From Chlamydiota bacterium (GTDB lineage: Bacteria; Chlamydiota; Chlamydiia; Chlamydiales; RGXB01): a DNA stretch of 64,000 nucleotides. Positions within the stretch are counted from its first letter, which is position 1. Each line of letters starts with the position of its first letter. Shown piece by piece: positions 9,850 through 18,325 of the stretch. The notes beneath the pieces are model-generated. The model ran no database searches and had not been told where the DNA came from. It saw only the letters and a program-made list of their open reading frames with translations. The position numbers were made by a program, and so were the translations under genes. Where the stretch lies: positions 124,001 through 188,000 of the forward strand of contig VGMF01000001.1 of assembly GCA_016866475.1 (NCBI GenBank), in the 5' to 3' direction.

Positions 9850-10910
9850 AAAAAAGTTCCAAAGAGATCCTCCCGCTAAGCATGACATGGGAAGACCTGA
9901 TTTTTATTAACTTTCCCTGCGATCCCCATCGTCTCCAAAAACTGCTCCCTCAGGGTATGGTGGTCGATACCTACGATGGAAAGGGGTACATCACGATAGC
10001 CCCGCTTACAATGAAAGATTTTTCATGGAATGGCTTCAAAGCGATTTTCAACCCCTCATTCTATGAGTGCAACCTAAGAACTTACGTCAAGGTTCAAGAA
10101 AAAACCGGTGTCTACTTTTTTTCTCTAGACGCATCCAGCTTTTTCGAGGTCTTTGGAGCAAGAGCCCTTTTTCATCTGAATTACCGATTTAGAAAAATTA
10201 GGTTCAGCCTTCAAAATGATTCCTACCTATTTCAAATGTGCTCCCCTTACTCCTCCAAAAAAAGGACAATCATCCAAGCTCGGATAAGTTCCGAGAAAGC
10301 GGTTAACGACCCTTTGACCGACTTTATCAGTGCTAGGGAGAGCTATTTTGTCCTGAATAAGTCTCATATCTACGAAGGTAATGTCAAACACCCCCCCTGG
10401 AAATTTCAAAAGATCGAAGATATAAAACTCGACACAGATCTTTTCAAAGATCTTCAATCGGGGATAGATCTTAAGACTATAGCCCCAGTTTTAGCGGTCT
10501 ATGCAAAAAAAACGGTTGTGAACGCCAACTTTATCAAGCCCGCCTTCTATCCTATCGTATTTTTTGATAAAACCTGCGGGCTATGCAGTTTAGCAGTAAG
10601 GACGCTCCTTTTCCTTGACCGATCCCATTTTTTGCGGTTCGCCCCCCTTGAAGGGAAAACCTACTACCAATATTTCGACAAGCCCCCAAAAAAAGACCGG
10701 ATCCTATTAAAGCAGGATACAGGTTCAAACGATGGGGCCGACGCTTTATTGAAATTACTTGATTACCTCCCCTGGTTCACCGGTATTTTTGCAGTTATAA
10801 AGCTTATCCCGTTGAAAACCCTCAACCGGTGTTACGATTGGGTCGCAAAAAAAAGAAAAGATTGTCCGCTGAAAGTAAAAAAAATTGGCGACTCCAGGCT
10901 TTTGCCCTAA
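9846..10910 (+). CDS. DUF2071 (YqjF-like) plus DCC (DUF393) thiol-disulfide oxidoreductase-like fusion
   Basis: N-terminus VDTYDGKGYITIAPLTMKDF; C-terminus VFFDKTCGLCSLAVRTLLFLDR...FAPLEG (DxxCxxC). Overlaps the permease stop by ATGA. Confidence 0.75.
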   Translation: MKKSSKEILPLSMTWEDLIFINFPCDPHRLQKLLPQGMVVDTYDGKGYITIAPLTMKDFSWNGFKAIFNPSFYECNLRTYVKVQEKTGVYFFSLDASSFFEVFGARALFHLNYRFRKIRFSLQNDSYLFQMCSPYSSKKRTIIQARISSEKAVNDPLTDFISARESYFVLNKSHIYEGNVKHPPWKFQKIEDIKLDTDLFKDLQSGIDLKTIAPVLAVYAKKTVVNANFIKPAFYPIVFFDKTCGLCSLAVRTLLFLDRSHFLRFAPLEGKTYYQYFDKPPKKDRILLKQDTGSNDGADALLKLLDYLPWFTGIFAVIKLIPLKTLNRCYDWVAKKRKDCPLKVKKIGDSRLLP

Positions 10911-11087
10911 AATTTATTAAAATACACGCATCGAAAAGCGAAAATCCAAAAAGAATAACAAGCTACCATTCTCCTGTTTAGGGCTGCTTGTCTTGTACAT
11001 ATTCTAACTGTCCGTTCTTTAGACCATCGGGGGCTCTAAATAAATTCTTAATTGAAAATAACGGGAGGTGTCTGCTAACCTCAACGA

Positions 11088-12479
11088 ATGACTAGACCTT
11101 CCATCAGTGTTTTTGTTCTGACCATGATGAATCTTGCAACGATTCTTAGTATCAGAAACTGGCCCTTTGCGGCCGAATTTGGCTTTTCGTCGCTATTTTT
11201 CATCTTGCTAGCGGTGCTTACATTTTTTATCCCATCAGCTCTCGTGTCTGCCGAATTGGCGACCGGTTGGCCTCAGCAGGGGGGAATATTTGTCTGGGTT
11301 AAAGAAGCTCTCGGAAACAAAATGGGGTTTTTGGCCGTATGGCTCTTGTGGGTGGAAAACGTCGTGTGGTATCCCACAATCCTCTCTTTCATCGCCGGGA
11401 CGATCGCATACGGGATCGACCCAAAACTTACAGACAACGCTATTTTCACCTTTTTTACAATTCTGTTTGTTTTTTGGGGTGTTACCCTCTTAAATTTTAA
11501 GGGGATCCGCTTATCAGGTTTCATTAGCACAGTCGGCGTTATTTTTGGTACCCTTGTGCCTGGTTCCCTGATTGTGATCCTTGGACTTTCATGGTTGTTT
11601 GGTGGAAGGCCGATGGAGATCGAGATGAGTTGGGACGCTTTTTTTCCCACCGTTACGCACCCCTACCAGCTTGTGTTCTTGGCAGGTGTCATTCTCAGCT
11701 TTGCAGGGATAGAAATGAATGCCGTCCACGCCAATGTCGTTGAAAATCCACAAAGAAGCTACCCATTGGCCATCTTGGTATCGGTACTCCTTATCGTGTT
11801 TTTTACAAGTTTTGGTACCCTCTCTATCGCGATGGTAATCCCCCAAAAAGAGATCAATCTTGTGGCAGGAGGGGTAGCCGCCATCGATTATTTTTTGACC
11901 GCCTACGGACTTAAAGGGTATATACCTTTGATCTCGGTCCTCATTTCATTTGGAGCCCTAGCGGGTTTAAGCACTTGGATAGCCGGACCCTCAAGGGGAT
12001 TGCTCACTGCAGCGCAAACAGGAGACCTTCCCCCGATCCTTCGCACAATGAACAAACAAGGGATGCCGGTGGGGATGCTGATCTTTCAAGGAATTATCGT
12101 AACTGTATTGGCCCTGGTATTTTTAATTATGCCAAACATAAACAGCTCTTTTTGGATGATGACCGCGATGGTCTCCCAGCTCTATCTTTTGATGTACTTA
12201 CTCCTTTTTATCTCAGCTATCGTTTTAAAAATTAAAAAACCCGAGGTGCCTAGAGCCTTCACGGTGCCGGGCGGGACCATCGGGATGTGGATTGTCTCGA
12301 GCATAGGGATCATCTCAAGTCTTTTCTGTATTGTCTTTGGATTTTTCCCACCAAGCCAGCTTGATGTTGGTGACGTGTTACAATACGAACTTATTCAAGT
12401 TGTGGGGATTATAGTTTTTTGCGTGACCCCTTTTATCATCTTGTGGTTTAAGAAGCCAAGTTGGAACACATTAAAATAA
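11088..12479 (+). CDS. APC-family amino acid permease/antiporter
   Basis: SAELATGWPQQGGIFVWVKEALGNKMGFLAVWLLWVENVVWYPTILSF. Confidence 0.85.
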   Translation: MTRPSISVFVLTMMNLATILSIRNWPFAAEFGFSSLFFILLAVLTFFIPSALVSAELATGWPQQGGIFVWVKEALGNKMGFLAVWLLWVENVVWYPTILSFIAGTIAYGIDPKLTDNAIFTFFTILFVFWGVTLLNFKGIRLSGFISTVGVIFGTLVPGSLIVILGLSWLFGGRPMEIEMSWDAFFPTVTHPYQLVFLAGVILSFAGIEMNAVHANVVENPQRSYPLAILVSVLLIVFFTSFGTLSIAMVIPQKEINLVAGGVAAIDYFLTAYGLKGYIPLISVLISFGALAGLSTWIAGPSRGLLTAAQTGDLPPILRTMNKQGMPVGMLIFQGIIVTVLALVFLIMPNINSSFWMMTAMVSQLYLLMYLLLFISAIVLKIKKPEVPRAFTVPGGTIGMWIVSSIGIISSLFCIVFGFFPPSQLDVGDVLQYELIQVVGIIVFCVTPFIILWFKKPSWNTLK

Positions 12480-12508
12480 AAAAGGGGCTCGTTGGAGCCC
12501 CTTTTTTT
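12478..12508. terminator. Bidirectional intrinsic terminator
   Basis: aaaaaaggggctc-gttg-gagccccttttttt, perfect stem with A/T tracts on both sides, between convergent genes. Confidence 0.9.
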
Positions 12509-12530
12509 GTAAATCAATCTATTTCAAAGA

Positions 12531-12839
12531 TTAACGAGCAGCAATAGCAGCTTTAAGCTTGCTTACAACTTCGCCCATTTCTTTTTTAATAGTAGATTTT
12601 CTAGAAGTCTTACGACGCGTAGCTTTTCTTTTTGTAGCTTTACGACGTGTAGCTTTTTTAGCACCTGTCTTTTTAGCTGCTTTTCTAGAAGTCTTACGGC
12701 GTGTAGATTTTTTTACAGCTTTTTTAGCGCTTTTTCTTACTGGTCTTTTAGCAGCTTTTTTAGCATGCTTTCTGTGCGAATGCTTTTTAGAAGCTTTCTT
12801 TGCTGAAGCCTTTCTTACAGCTTTCTTTTTTGCTACCAT
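12531..12839 (-). CDS. hctB: Histone H1-like DNA-binding protein (chlamydial Hc2/HctB-type)
   Basis: Repetitive K/R/A protein: MVAKKKAVRKASAKKASKKHSHRK...RKATKRKATRRKTSRKS..; basic repeats as in chlamydial HctB. Confidence 0.75.
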   Translation of the reverse strand: MVAKKKAVRKASAKKASKKHSHRKHAKKAAKRPVRKSAKKAVKKSTRRKTSRKAAKKTGAKKATRRKATKRKATRRKTSRKSTIKKEMGEVVSKLKAAIAAR

Positions 12840-13384
12840 GTTATTTTCCTTTTTTTTGTTTTAAAAAGCTTTTATACCCAAATTAAGGTCTTTTAATTGC
12901 AATATACAAATTAAATAATTAAAATCTATTTATAATTAAAAAAAATTCTAATATAAGTTTAGGATGGTTTCTAGAGCGTTTTTAACTCTAATTAATTACG
13001 GGCCGATTAGATTATATTTATGCTTAAATTCTTCATTTTTTCATTTTTTTCATCTTAGATGCTCCCTCGATAACCAGGGAGACAGACAAGCCGGTCCTTT
13101 ACTCGAAAAAATGCTGAAAATGGTGTGAAAAAGTCTTTTTTGGGGTCGAAAATCTTAGTGCTTTGGTGAAAATTTGAGACGTAAGTGATCCTGAGCATGC
13201 CAAGGAACTCGTTCGGCTAGGGAGTAAATTCCAAGTCGCTTGTCTTTTAATAGGCAAAGTGGCCATTTATGAGTCATCCTGCGTTATTGGACATCTAAAC
13301 CGCTCTATTTCAATGAAATAATAGTTTGACAAAAACCGTTTTTAAACCTATGAAGATAGAAATAGTACTTTCTAGAGGTGTTTT

Positions 13385-14842
13385 TTGGAACTAGCAAACG
13401 GACAATCAAAGCGGGTAATTAACATTTTTATACTCGCTATGCTTAACGTATCGGTAATGGCCAGCCTCAGAAGCTTGCCTTTAGTGGCGGAATTTGGATA
13501 CAGTTCAATTTTCTTTTTTTTAATTGTGGCGTTGACATTTCTACTTCCTCAGGCTCTAGTCGCGGCCGAACTGGCGACGGGGTGGCCAAAGTCAGGGGGA
13601 ATTTACATATGGGTTCGGGAAGCCTTGGGGGATAAATGGGGTTTTTTTGCTATTTGGATCCAATGGGTTCATAACGTCACCTGGTTCCCGGTGATACTCT
13701 CATTCGTGGCTACAACGATGGCTTATGTTTTTTACCCGCCATTTATTGAGAATAAGTACTATGTTCTAACGGTCATTCTTGCAAGCTTTTGGGGAATGAC
13801 TATTTTTAATTTTTCAGGAATTCGGATCTCAAGCTGGTTCAGTACCTTTTGTGTCATAGCCGGGACAATCCTGCCGGGGATCTTTTTGATCGGTCTTGGC
13901 ATCCTATGGGTATATACAGGGGAACCATTACAAATTAAATTAACTGCAGATAGTCTTTTGCCCGATTTAAGCAGGCTCGACAATATCGTCTTTCTCGGGG
14001 GGCTCTTTTTGTCCTTTGCTGGGCTGGAGGTAACAAGTGGTTATGCCGGCGAGGTTCAAAACCCGCAAAAAAACTTTCCGTTTGCGATCCTTATGGCCGC
14101 AATCATTACGTTTGTTCTTTTCTTGTTAGGCTCTCTATCGATTGCGTGGGTGATCCCCAAAGACCAAATCAGCCTAGCTTCGGGCCTAATGGCAGCCTTG
14201 AAAATATTCCTGGATAACTACAACCTAGCCCCGCTGCTTGGATTTTTGGGAGTCTTGCTTGTCGCAGGTGCGGTCGGGGAAACAAATGCCTGGATTATCG
14301 GGCCTGTTAAAGGACTTTACACCACTTCCCGCCACGGGAACCTCCCACCGTTTTTTCAAAAATTAAACAAAAACCAGATCCCTGTAAACCTTCTCTTTTT
14401 TCAGGCGATCATTGTCTCCTTTGCTGCCTTCATGTATCTTTTGATGCCCTCCATAAGCAGCGCTTTCTGGATTCTTACAGCACTAAGCGCTCAAATCTAT
14501 CTTGTGATGTATGTGATGATGTTTATATCAGCGATTCGTCTAAGATACACACGGCCAAACGTACCAAGAGCCTACCAGATTCCCCATCCCCACAAAGGGA
14601 TGTGGTTGATTGCGGGTATCGGTATCCTCACCTCAATTTTCGGAATCTTCCTCGTATTCATCCCCCCTGCTCAGTTTAAGGATGAATCTGTCATCACTTA
14701 CGTATCCTTTTTAGTAACAGGTCTTGTTTCGATGGTAGCCCTCCCGCTGATCATCCATGCATTCAAGAAACCCTCGTGGAATCAGGTAGAAACAGCTCAC
14801 GGCGAAGAGGATGAACATCCTACACACAAAGATTCGCATTAA
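13385..14842 (+). CDS. APC-family amino acid permease/antiporter
   Basis: AAELATGWPKSGGIYIWVREALGDKWGFFAIWIQWVHNVTWFPVILSF; paralog of the two upstream permeases. Confidence 0.85.
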   Translation: MELANGQSKRVINIFILAMLNVSVMASLRSLPLVAEFGYSSIFFFLIVALTFLLPQALVAAELATGWPKSGGIYIWVREALGDKWGFFAIWIQWVHNVTWFPVILSFVATTMAYVFYPPFIENKYYVLTVILASFWGMTIFNFSGIRISSWFSTFCVIAGTILPGIFLIGLGILWVYTGEPLQIKLTADSLLPDLSRLDNIVFLGGLFLSFAGLEVTSGYAGEVQNPQKNFPFAILMAAIITFVLFLLGSLSIAWVIPKDQISLASGLMAALKIFLDNYNLAPLLGFLGVLLVAGAVGETNAWIIGPVKGLYTTSRHGNLPPFFQKLNKNQIPVNLLFFQAIIVSFAAFMYLLMPSISSAFWILTALSAQIYLVMYVMMFISAIRLRYTRPNVPRAYQIPHPHKGMWLIAGIGILTSIFGIFLVFIPPAQFKDESVITYVSFLVTGLVSMVALPLIIHAFKKPSWNQVETAHGEEDEHPTHKDSH

Positions 14843-14868
14843 TAAATCGATTAGATTTGAAGCCAAAT

Positions 14869-14900
14869 GAGGGGGCCACTAAAACGGCCCTCTTATTTTT
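14869..14900 (+). terminator. Intrinsic terminator, copy 1
   Basis: gagggggccactaaaacggccctcttattttt. Confidence 0.65.
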
Positions 14901-15026
14901 GTCCCAGACGAGCACAGGATCTTTCCAAGCACCCTCTTTTTTCATGAGCTCAATAAGAGCCTCCAACGCTTGGGATTCATGAATTTGAGTGGCCACTTTT
15001 TGATGTTTTACATTTTGAAGCCAAAT

Positions 15027-15058
15027 GAGGGGGCCACTAAAACGGCCCTCTTATTTTT
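15027..15058 (+). terminator. Intrinsic terminator, copy 2 (from the duplication)
   Basis: Same hairpin as 14869, offset by 158 bp. Confidence 0.6.
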
Positions 15059-15061
15059 GTC

Positions 15062-16333
15062 CTAGACGAGCACAGGATCTTTCCAAGCACCCTCTTTTTT
15101 CATGAGCTCAATAAGAGCCTCCAACGCTTGGGATTCATGAATTTGAGTGGCCACTTTTTGATGTTTTACATAAAGATCGATAAATCCGGGCTTTGAGCCA
15201 ACATAACCGAAATCGGCGTCGGCCATTTCCCCGGGACCATTAACGATACACCCCATGATGGCAATTTTGACCCCGATAAGATGGTTTGTCGCCTCCTTGA
15301 TCTTGCGGGTGACCTCTTGTAGATTGAACTGCGTGCGTCCGCAACTCGGACACGAAATAAAATCGGCTTTAGTCATCTTGATTCTAGCCGCTTGTAAAAT
15401 CCCCATCTTCAAATCCTGATCAAAATCGAATCCAAATGGGGTACTTACCTCTATTTCCTCGGTCGGGTTTTCAATTAAAAATGAACCCGCCCATGCTGAA
15501 AGCTGTAAAATAGCTTCCTCTTTGGAATCCCCCTGATACTCCAACTTTCCTCGATAAGGTTGCAGATTTTTAAGGTATTTACAAGGGGCTATTTCCCGAT
15601 GCGCATCCTCTGTCAACGAAACTCGGATTGTATCGCCGATCCCTTCCATAAGAAGCGGTCCAATTCCGATTGCGGCTTTGATTCTCCCCTCGATTCCGTC
15701 ACCGGCCTCGGTCACACCTAGATGTAAAGGGGGGTATACCCCCTCTTTTTCACGCAAAGCGACAAATAATCGGTACGCACGCACCATCACTAAAGGGTTC
15801 GATGACTTTAAAGAAACTATAATTTGGTCAAAACCCTTCTCTTTTGCAATACGTAAAAACCTGAAAGCCGACTCACACATCCCCTTCGGGGTGTCTCCGT
15901 ACGTAAAGAGAATATCCTCAGCCAACGACCCGTGATTCACCCCTATCCGAATAGCGGTCTTATGCTCCTTGCAGACATCAATCAAGGTTCCGAAACTCTC
16001 GATCGAAAAATTTCCCGGATTGACTCTCACCTTATCCACATAGGGTGCAACCTCTATCGCGGCTTTTGGGAAAAAATGGATGTCGGCAACTAAGGGGATG
16101 TCTAGACCCATCATCCGGATCTTCTCTTTAATCTTTTTGATCGCATCTACCTGTTTCATTCCCTGAACGGTACAGCGTATAATTTCACAGCCCGCATGAT
16201 GAAGATCCAAAATTTCTTTTAGGGTGGACTCCACATCCTCCGTTTTAGAGGTCGTCATCGATTGGATCCTCACATCGTGAACGCTCCCTATCAAGACAGA
16301 TCCAACTCTCACCTGGTGGGTTTTAATCCTCAT
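15062..16333 (-). CDS. ispG: 4-hydroxy-3-methylbut-2-en-1-yl diphosphate synthase
   Basis: VGSVLIGSVHDVRIQSMTTSKTEDV; GVTEAGDGIEGRIKAAIGIGPLLMEGIGDTIRVSLTED; FISCPSCGRTQFNL; IAIMGCIVNGPGEM. Confidence 0.95.
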   Translation of the reverse strand: MRIKTHQVRVGSVLIGSVHDVRIQSMTTSKTEDVESTLKEILDLHHAGCEIIRCTVQGMKQVDAIKKIKEKIRMMGLDIPLVADIHFFPKAAIEVAPYVDKVRVNPGNFSIESFGTLIDVCKEHKTAIRIGVNHGSLAEDILFTYGDTPKGMCESAFRFLRIAKEKGFDQIIVSLKSSNPLVMVRAYRLFVALREKEGVYPPLHLGVTEAGDGIEGRIKAAIGIGPLLMEGIGDTIRVSLTEDAHREIAPCKYLKNLQPYRGKLEYQGDSKEEAILQLSAWAGSFLIENPTEEIEVSTPFGFDFDQDLKMGILQAARIKMTKADFISCPSCGRTQFNLQEVTRKIKEATNHLIGVKIAIMGCIVNGPGEMADADFGYVGSKPGFIDLYVKHQKVATQIHESQALEALIELMKKEGAWKDPVLV

Positions 16334-17438
16334 GAACCAAAGACTCTCTAATTTGGTGAAATTCTAAAAATTTTGAGCCATGCAAATCCACAGCTACCTT
16401 TTTGACCACATGTCCCCGTTTGGAGTCCTCTACCATGTAATTTTCGATCAAGTGGGCCCCATCGGCTGCAACGATTACCCCACTTTTCTTCTCTAAAATC
16501 GCCTGAAAAGCCCTGATACCCAGTTTTTTTGTATACTCAAGATCATAGGGAGTAGGATCCTCGCAACGGGCCTCGTACCCCATAGTTGAAAATCTTAAAG
16601 GGGGTAGATGTAGCCCCCTCTTTCTAGCCTCTTTCTCCACATGCTGCATCAGTCTCACATGAGATTCCATTCCTGATAGATCAGCATTCCCATGCGGGTC
16701 CAATTCGGTGGTCTCCTCCAGCTCTTTAATAGCAAGGCTGATCCCCTCGGGTATCAGTATAACCCCATACTCTTTTTTACGTTCCTCGAAGAAATGGAGA
16801 ATGGCATCAACGACTTGTGGTAGGGTCGCCTTTTTGTGGATTAGCTCCTCGGTGATCAGAGCAAAATTGGCCCTGGAGCGGATGGCACACTCCAGGGTAA
16901 TATGGCTTGTGTCCCGACCCATGAGCTTCAATACATGGTAGTATTTGCCAGTCGATCTTGCATCGACTTTGAGATTACGGATCAATCGGGACATAAGGCT
17001 ACAAGCCGTATCGAAACCAAAAGAGGGCACAGCCAAATCAAAATCTATCGTCTTGGGCAAATGGATAATTAGAGTGCTTACCTCTTTAGAAAGCTTGTAA
17101 GCATTGGTAGCCGTATCATCGCCACCTATGAAGATAAGGGCATCAAAAGAGAACTTTTGTATCGTCTTTTTTATTGCGTCTATATCCCCGGGCAAGATTT
17201 TTTTTCTCCGGGTCTTTAAGAGGTCAAACCCCCCCTTGTATCGGAACCTGTCAATTTGTTCTTTCTTTAAAACGTGAGCCACCCCTTCGATCAGCCCTTC
17301 CGCTCCCCTCTCTATCCCGTAAAGTTCACCAAACCCGTCAATCAGATCAAAAAGGGTTGCTATCACATGATGTCCTCCGGGTGCTGGCCCCCCTGACAAA
17401 AGAACTCCAACACGTAATCTTTCTTTCATTTTCACCAA
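16323..17438 (-). CDS. 6-phosphofructokinase, probably pyrophosphate-dependent
   Basis: VLLSGGPAPGGHHVI; FIGGDDTATNA (GGDD, PPi-type); LPKTIDFDL; MGRDTSHITLECA. Confidence 0.85.
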   Translation of the reverse strand: MVKMKERLRVGVLLSGGPAPGGHHVIATLFDLIDGFGELYGIERGAEGLIEGVAHVLKKEQIDRFRYKGGFDLLKTRRKKILPGDIDAIKKTIQKFSFDALIFIGGDDTATNAYKLSKEVSTLIIHLPKTIDFDLAVPSFGFDTACSLMSRLIRNLKVDARSTGKYYHVLKLMGRDTSHITLECAIRSRANFALITEELIHKKATLPQVVDAILHFFEERKKEYGVILIPEGISLAIKELEETTELDPHGNADLSGMESHVRLMQHVEKEARKRGLHLPPLRFSTMGYEARCEDPTPYDLEYTKKLGIRAFQAILEKKSGVIVAADGAHLIENYMVEDSKRGHVVKKVAVDLHGSKFLEFHQIRESLVHED

Positions 17439-17569
17439 AAAATTTAGATGTTAAGATTTTTTTGACGGCTTTTGGCTCGAGGGAGATAAATTGGAATAAC
17501 CAAAGGGTCAAAATTCTTCTTAAAAATACAGGCAAATTTAAAAAAAAACAAGAACCCTCTGCAGGATTA

Positions 17570-18064
17570 TTAAACTCTTAGGGGCGGCGCCTTTATCTCA
17601 GGAAAAACTCTTTGGTTGATCCATAAAGAAACGTTCCTTGAGTACGCATGCAAGAACACCTCCGTTACAGACTCTTCCCCATCATCATGGGAATTTAATA
17701 TAAAAGAGATGCCGATAACCTTGGCACCGGTGTTGATGATCTTCGACATGGACCCGCTACCCCTGCTATAAGGGTTTAAAATCATATCTAATCCCAAAGC
17801 AAACCAGAATGATGAGCGGGATAACGTCACACACCCAAGAAATTTAAAACCCCTGGAAAGGGTGACTCTTGACTCCAGGAAATGGGACGGTTTCAGAAAC
17901 CAGTAAAATGTTCCTATCAAGGAAACGTTCAAAATAAATTTGACTATTTTTTGGATATTTTTCGCCATATCTTTTTGCTGCGGATTCGTTTTTTCGGAGT
18001 AGATCTCACCAACACTTTTAAAAAAATCTAAAAAAAATCCCGGGAAAGCATTCCATATTTCCAT
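17570..18064 (-). CDS. Hypothetical membrane protein
   Basis: 164 aa ORF with hydrophobic segments; no family recognised. Confidence 0.45.
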   Translation of the reverse strand: MEIWNAFPGFFLDFFKSVGEIYSEKTNPQQKDMAKNIQKIVKFILNVSLIGTFYWFLKPSHFLESRVTLSRGFKFLGCVTLSRSSFWFALGLDMILNPYSRGSGSMSKIINTGAKVIGISFILNSHDDGEESVTEVFLHAYSRNVSLWINQRVFPEIKAPPLRV

Positions 18065-18325
18065 GATCCATTCCTTTCTAAAAAGTCATTCATCTTCCTT
18101 GCCTACAACCATATACGTTTGAAATATTTAATGCGATACAGAAAAAATCTTAATCTATTGCAAATGCTAATTTTTAAAAAACATAACACACCCTTAATGA
18201 AGGGGACGTTTTACACGGTCCCACTGTCCTTATAGTAGGGATTATTTTTCCTGATTCGTGTAAATAAAGTTTTTATTCTGGGTCGAATCTTGCCGAAATT
18301 CCCCATAAACAGGTAATATCTTTCT

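Larger units (their letters stand above)
14856..15171. repeat. 158-bp tandem duplication containing the terminator and the ispG 3' end
   Basis: gaagccaaatgagggggcc...ccactttttgatgttttacat occurs from 14856 and again from 15014. Confidence 0.95.

Noticed and set aside
11065-11082. Small hairpin gaggt-gtctgcta-acctc near the SD of the second permease
   Set aside because: Only 5 bp; too weak to claim a riboswitch or thermosensor without conservation.
12559-12864. 101-aa plus-strand ORF (FLEVLRRVAFLFVALRRVAFLAP...)
   Set aside because: It is the antisense of the K/R-repeat histone-like gene; its Leu/Phe/Ala composition is a by-product of reverse-complemented Lys/Ala codons.
13178-13321. 47-codon open stretch (..DPEHAKELVRLGSKFQVACLLIGKVAIYESSCVIGHLNRSISMK*) in the intergenic region before the third permease
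   Set aside because: Could be a pseudogene remnant, but it has no start codon and no recognised family; needs blastx.
17174-17581. 135-aa plus-strand ORF
   Set aside because: Mostly antisense to the clear PFK gene; no domain and implausible composition.
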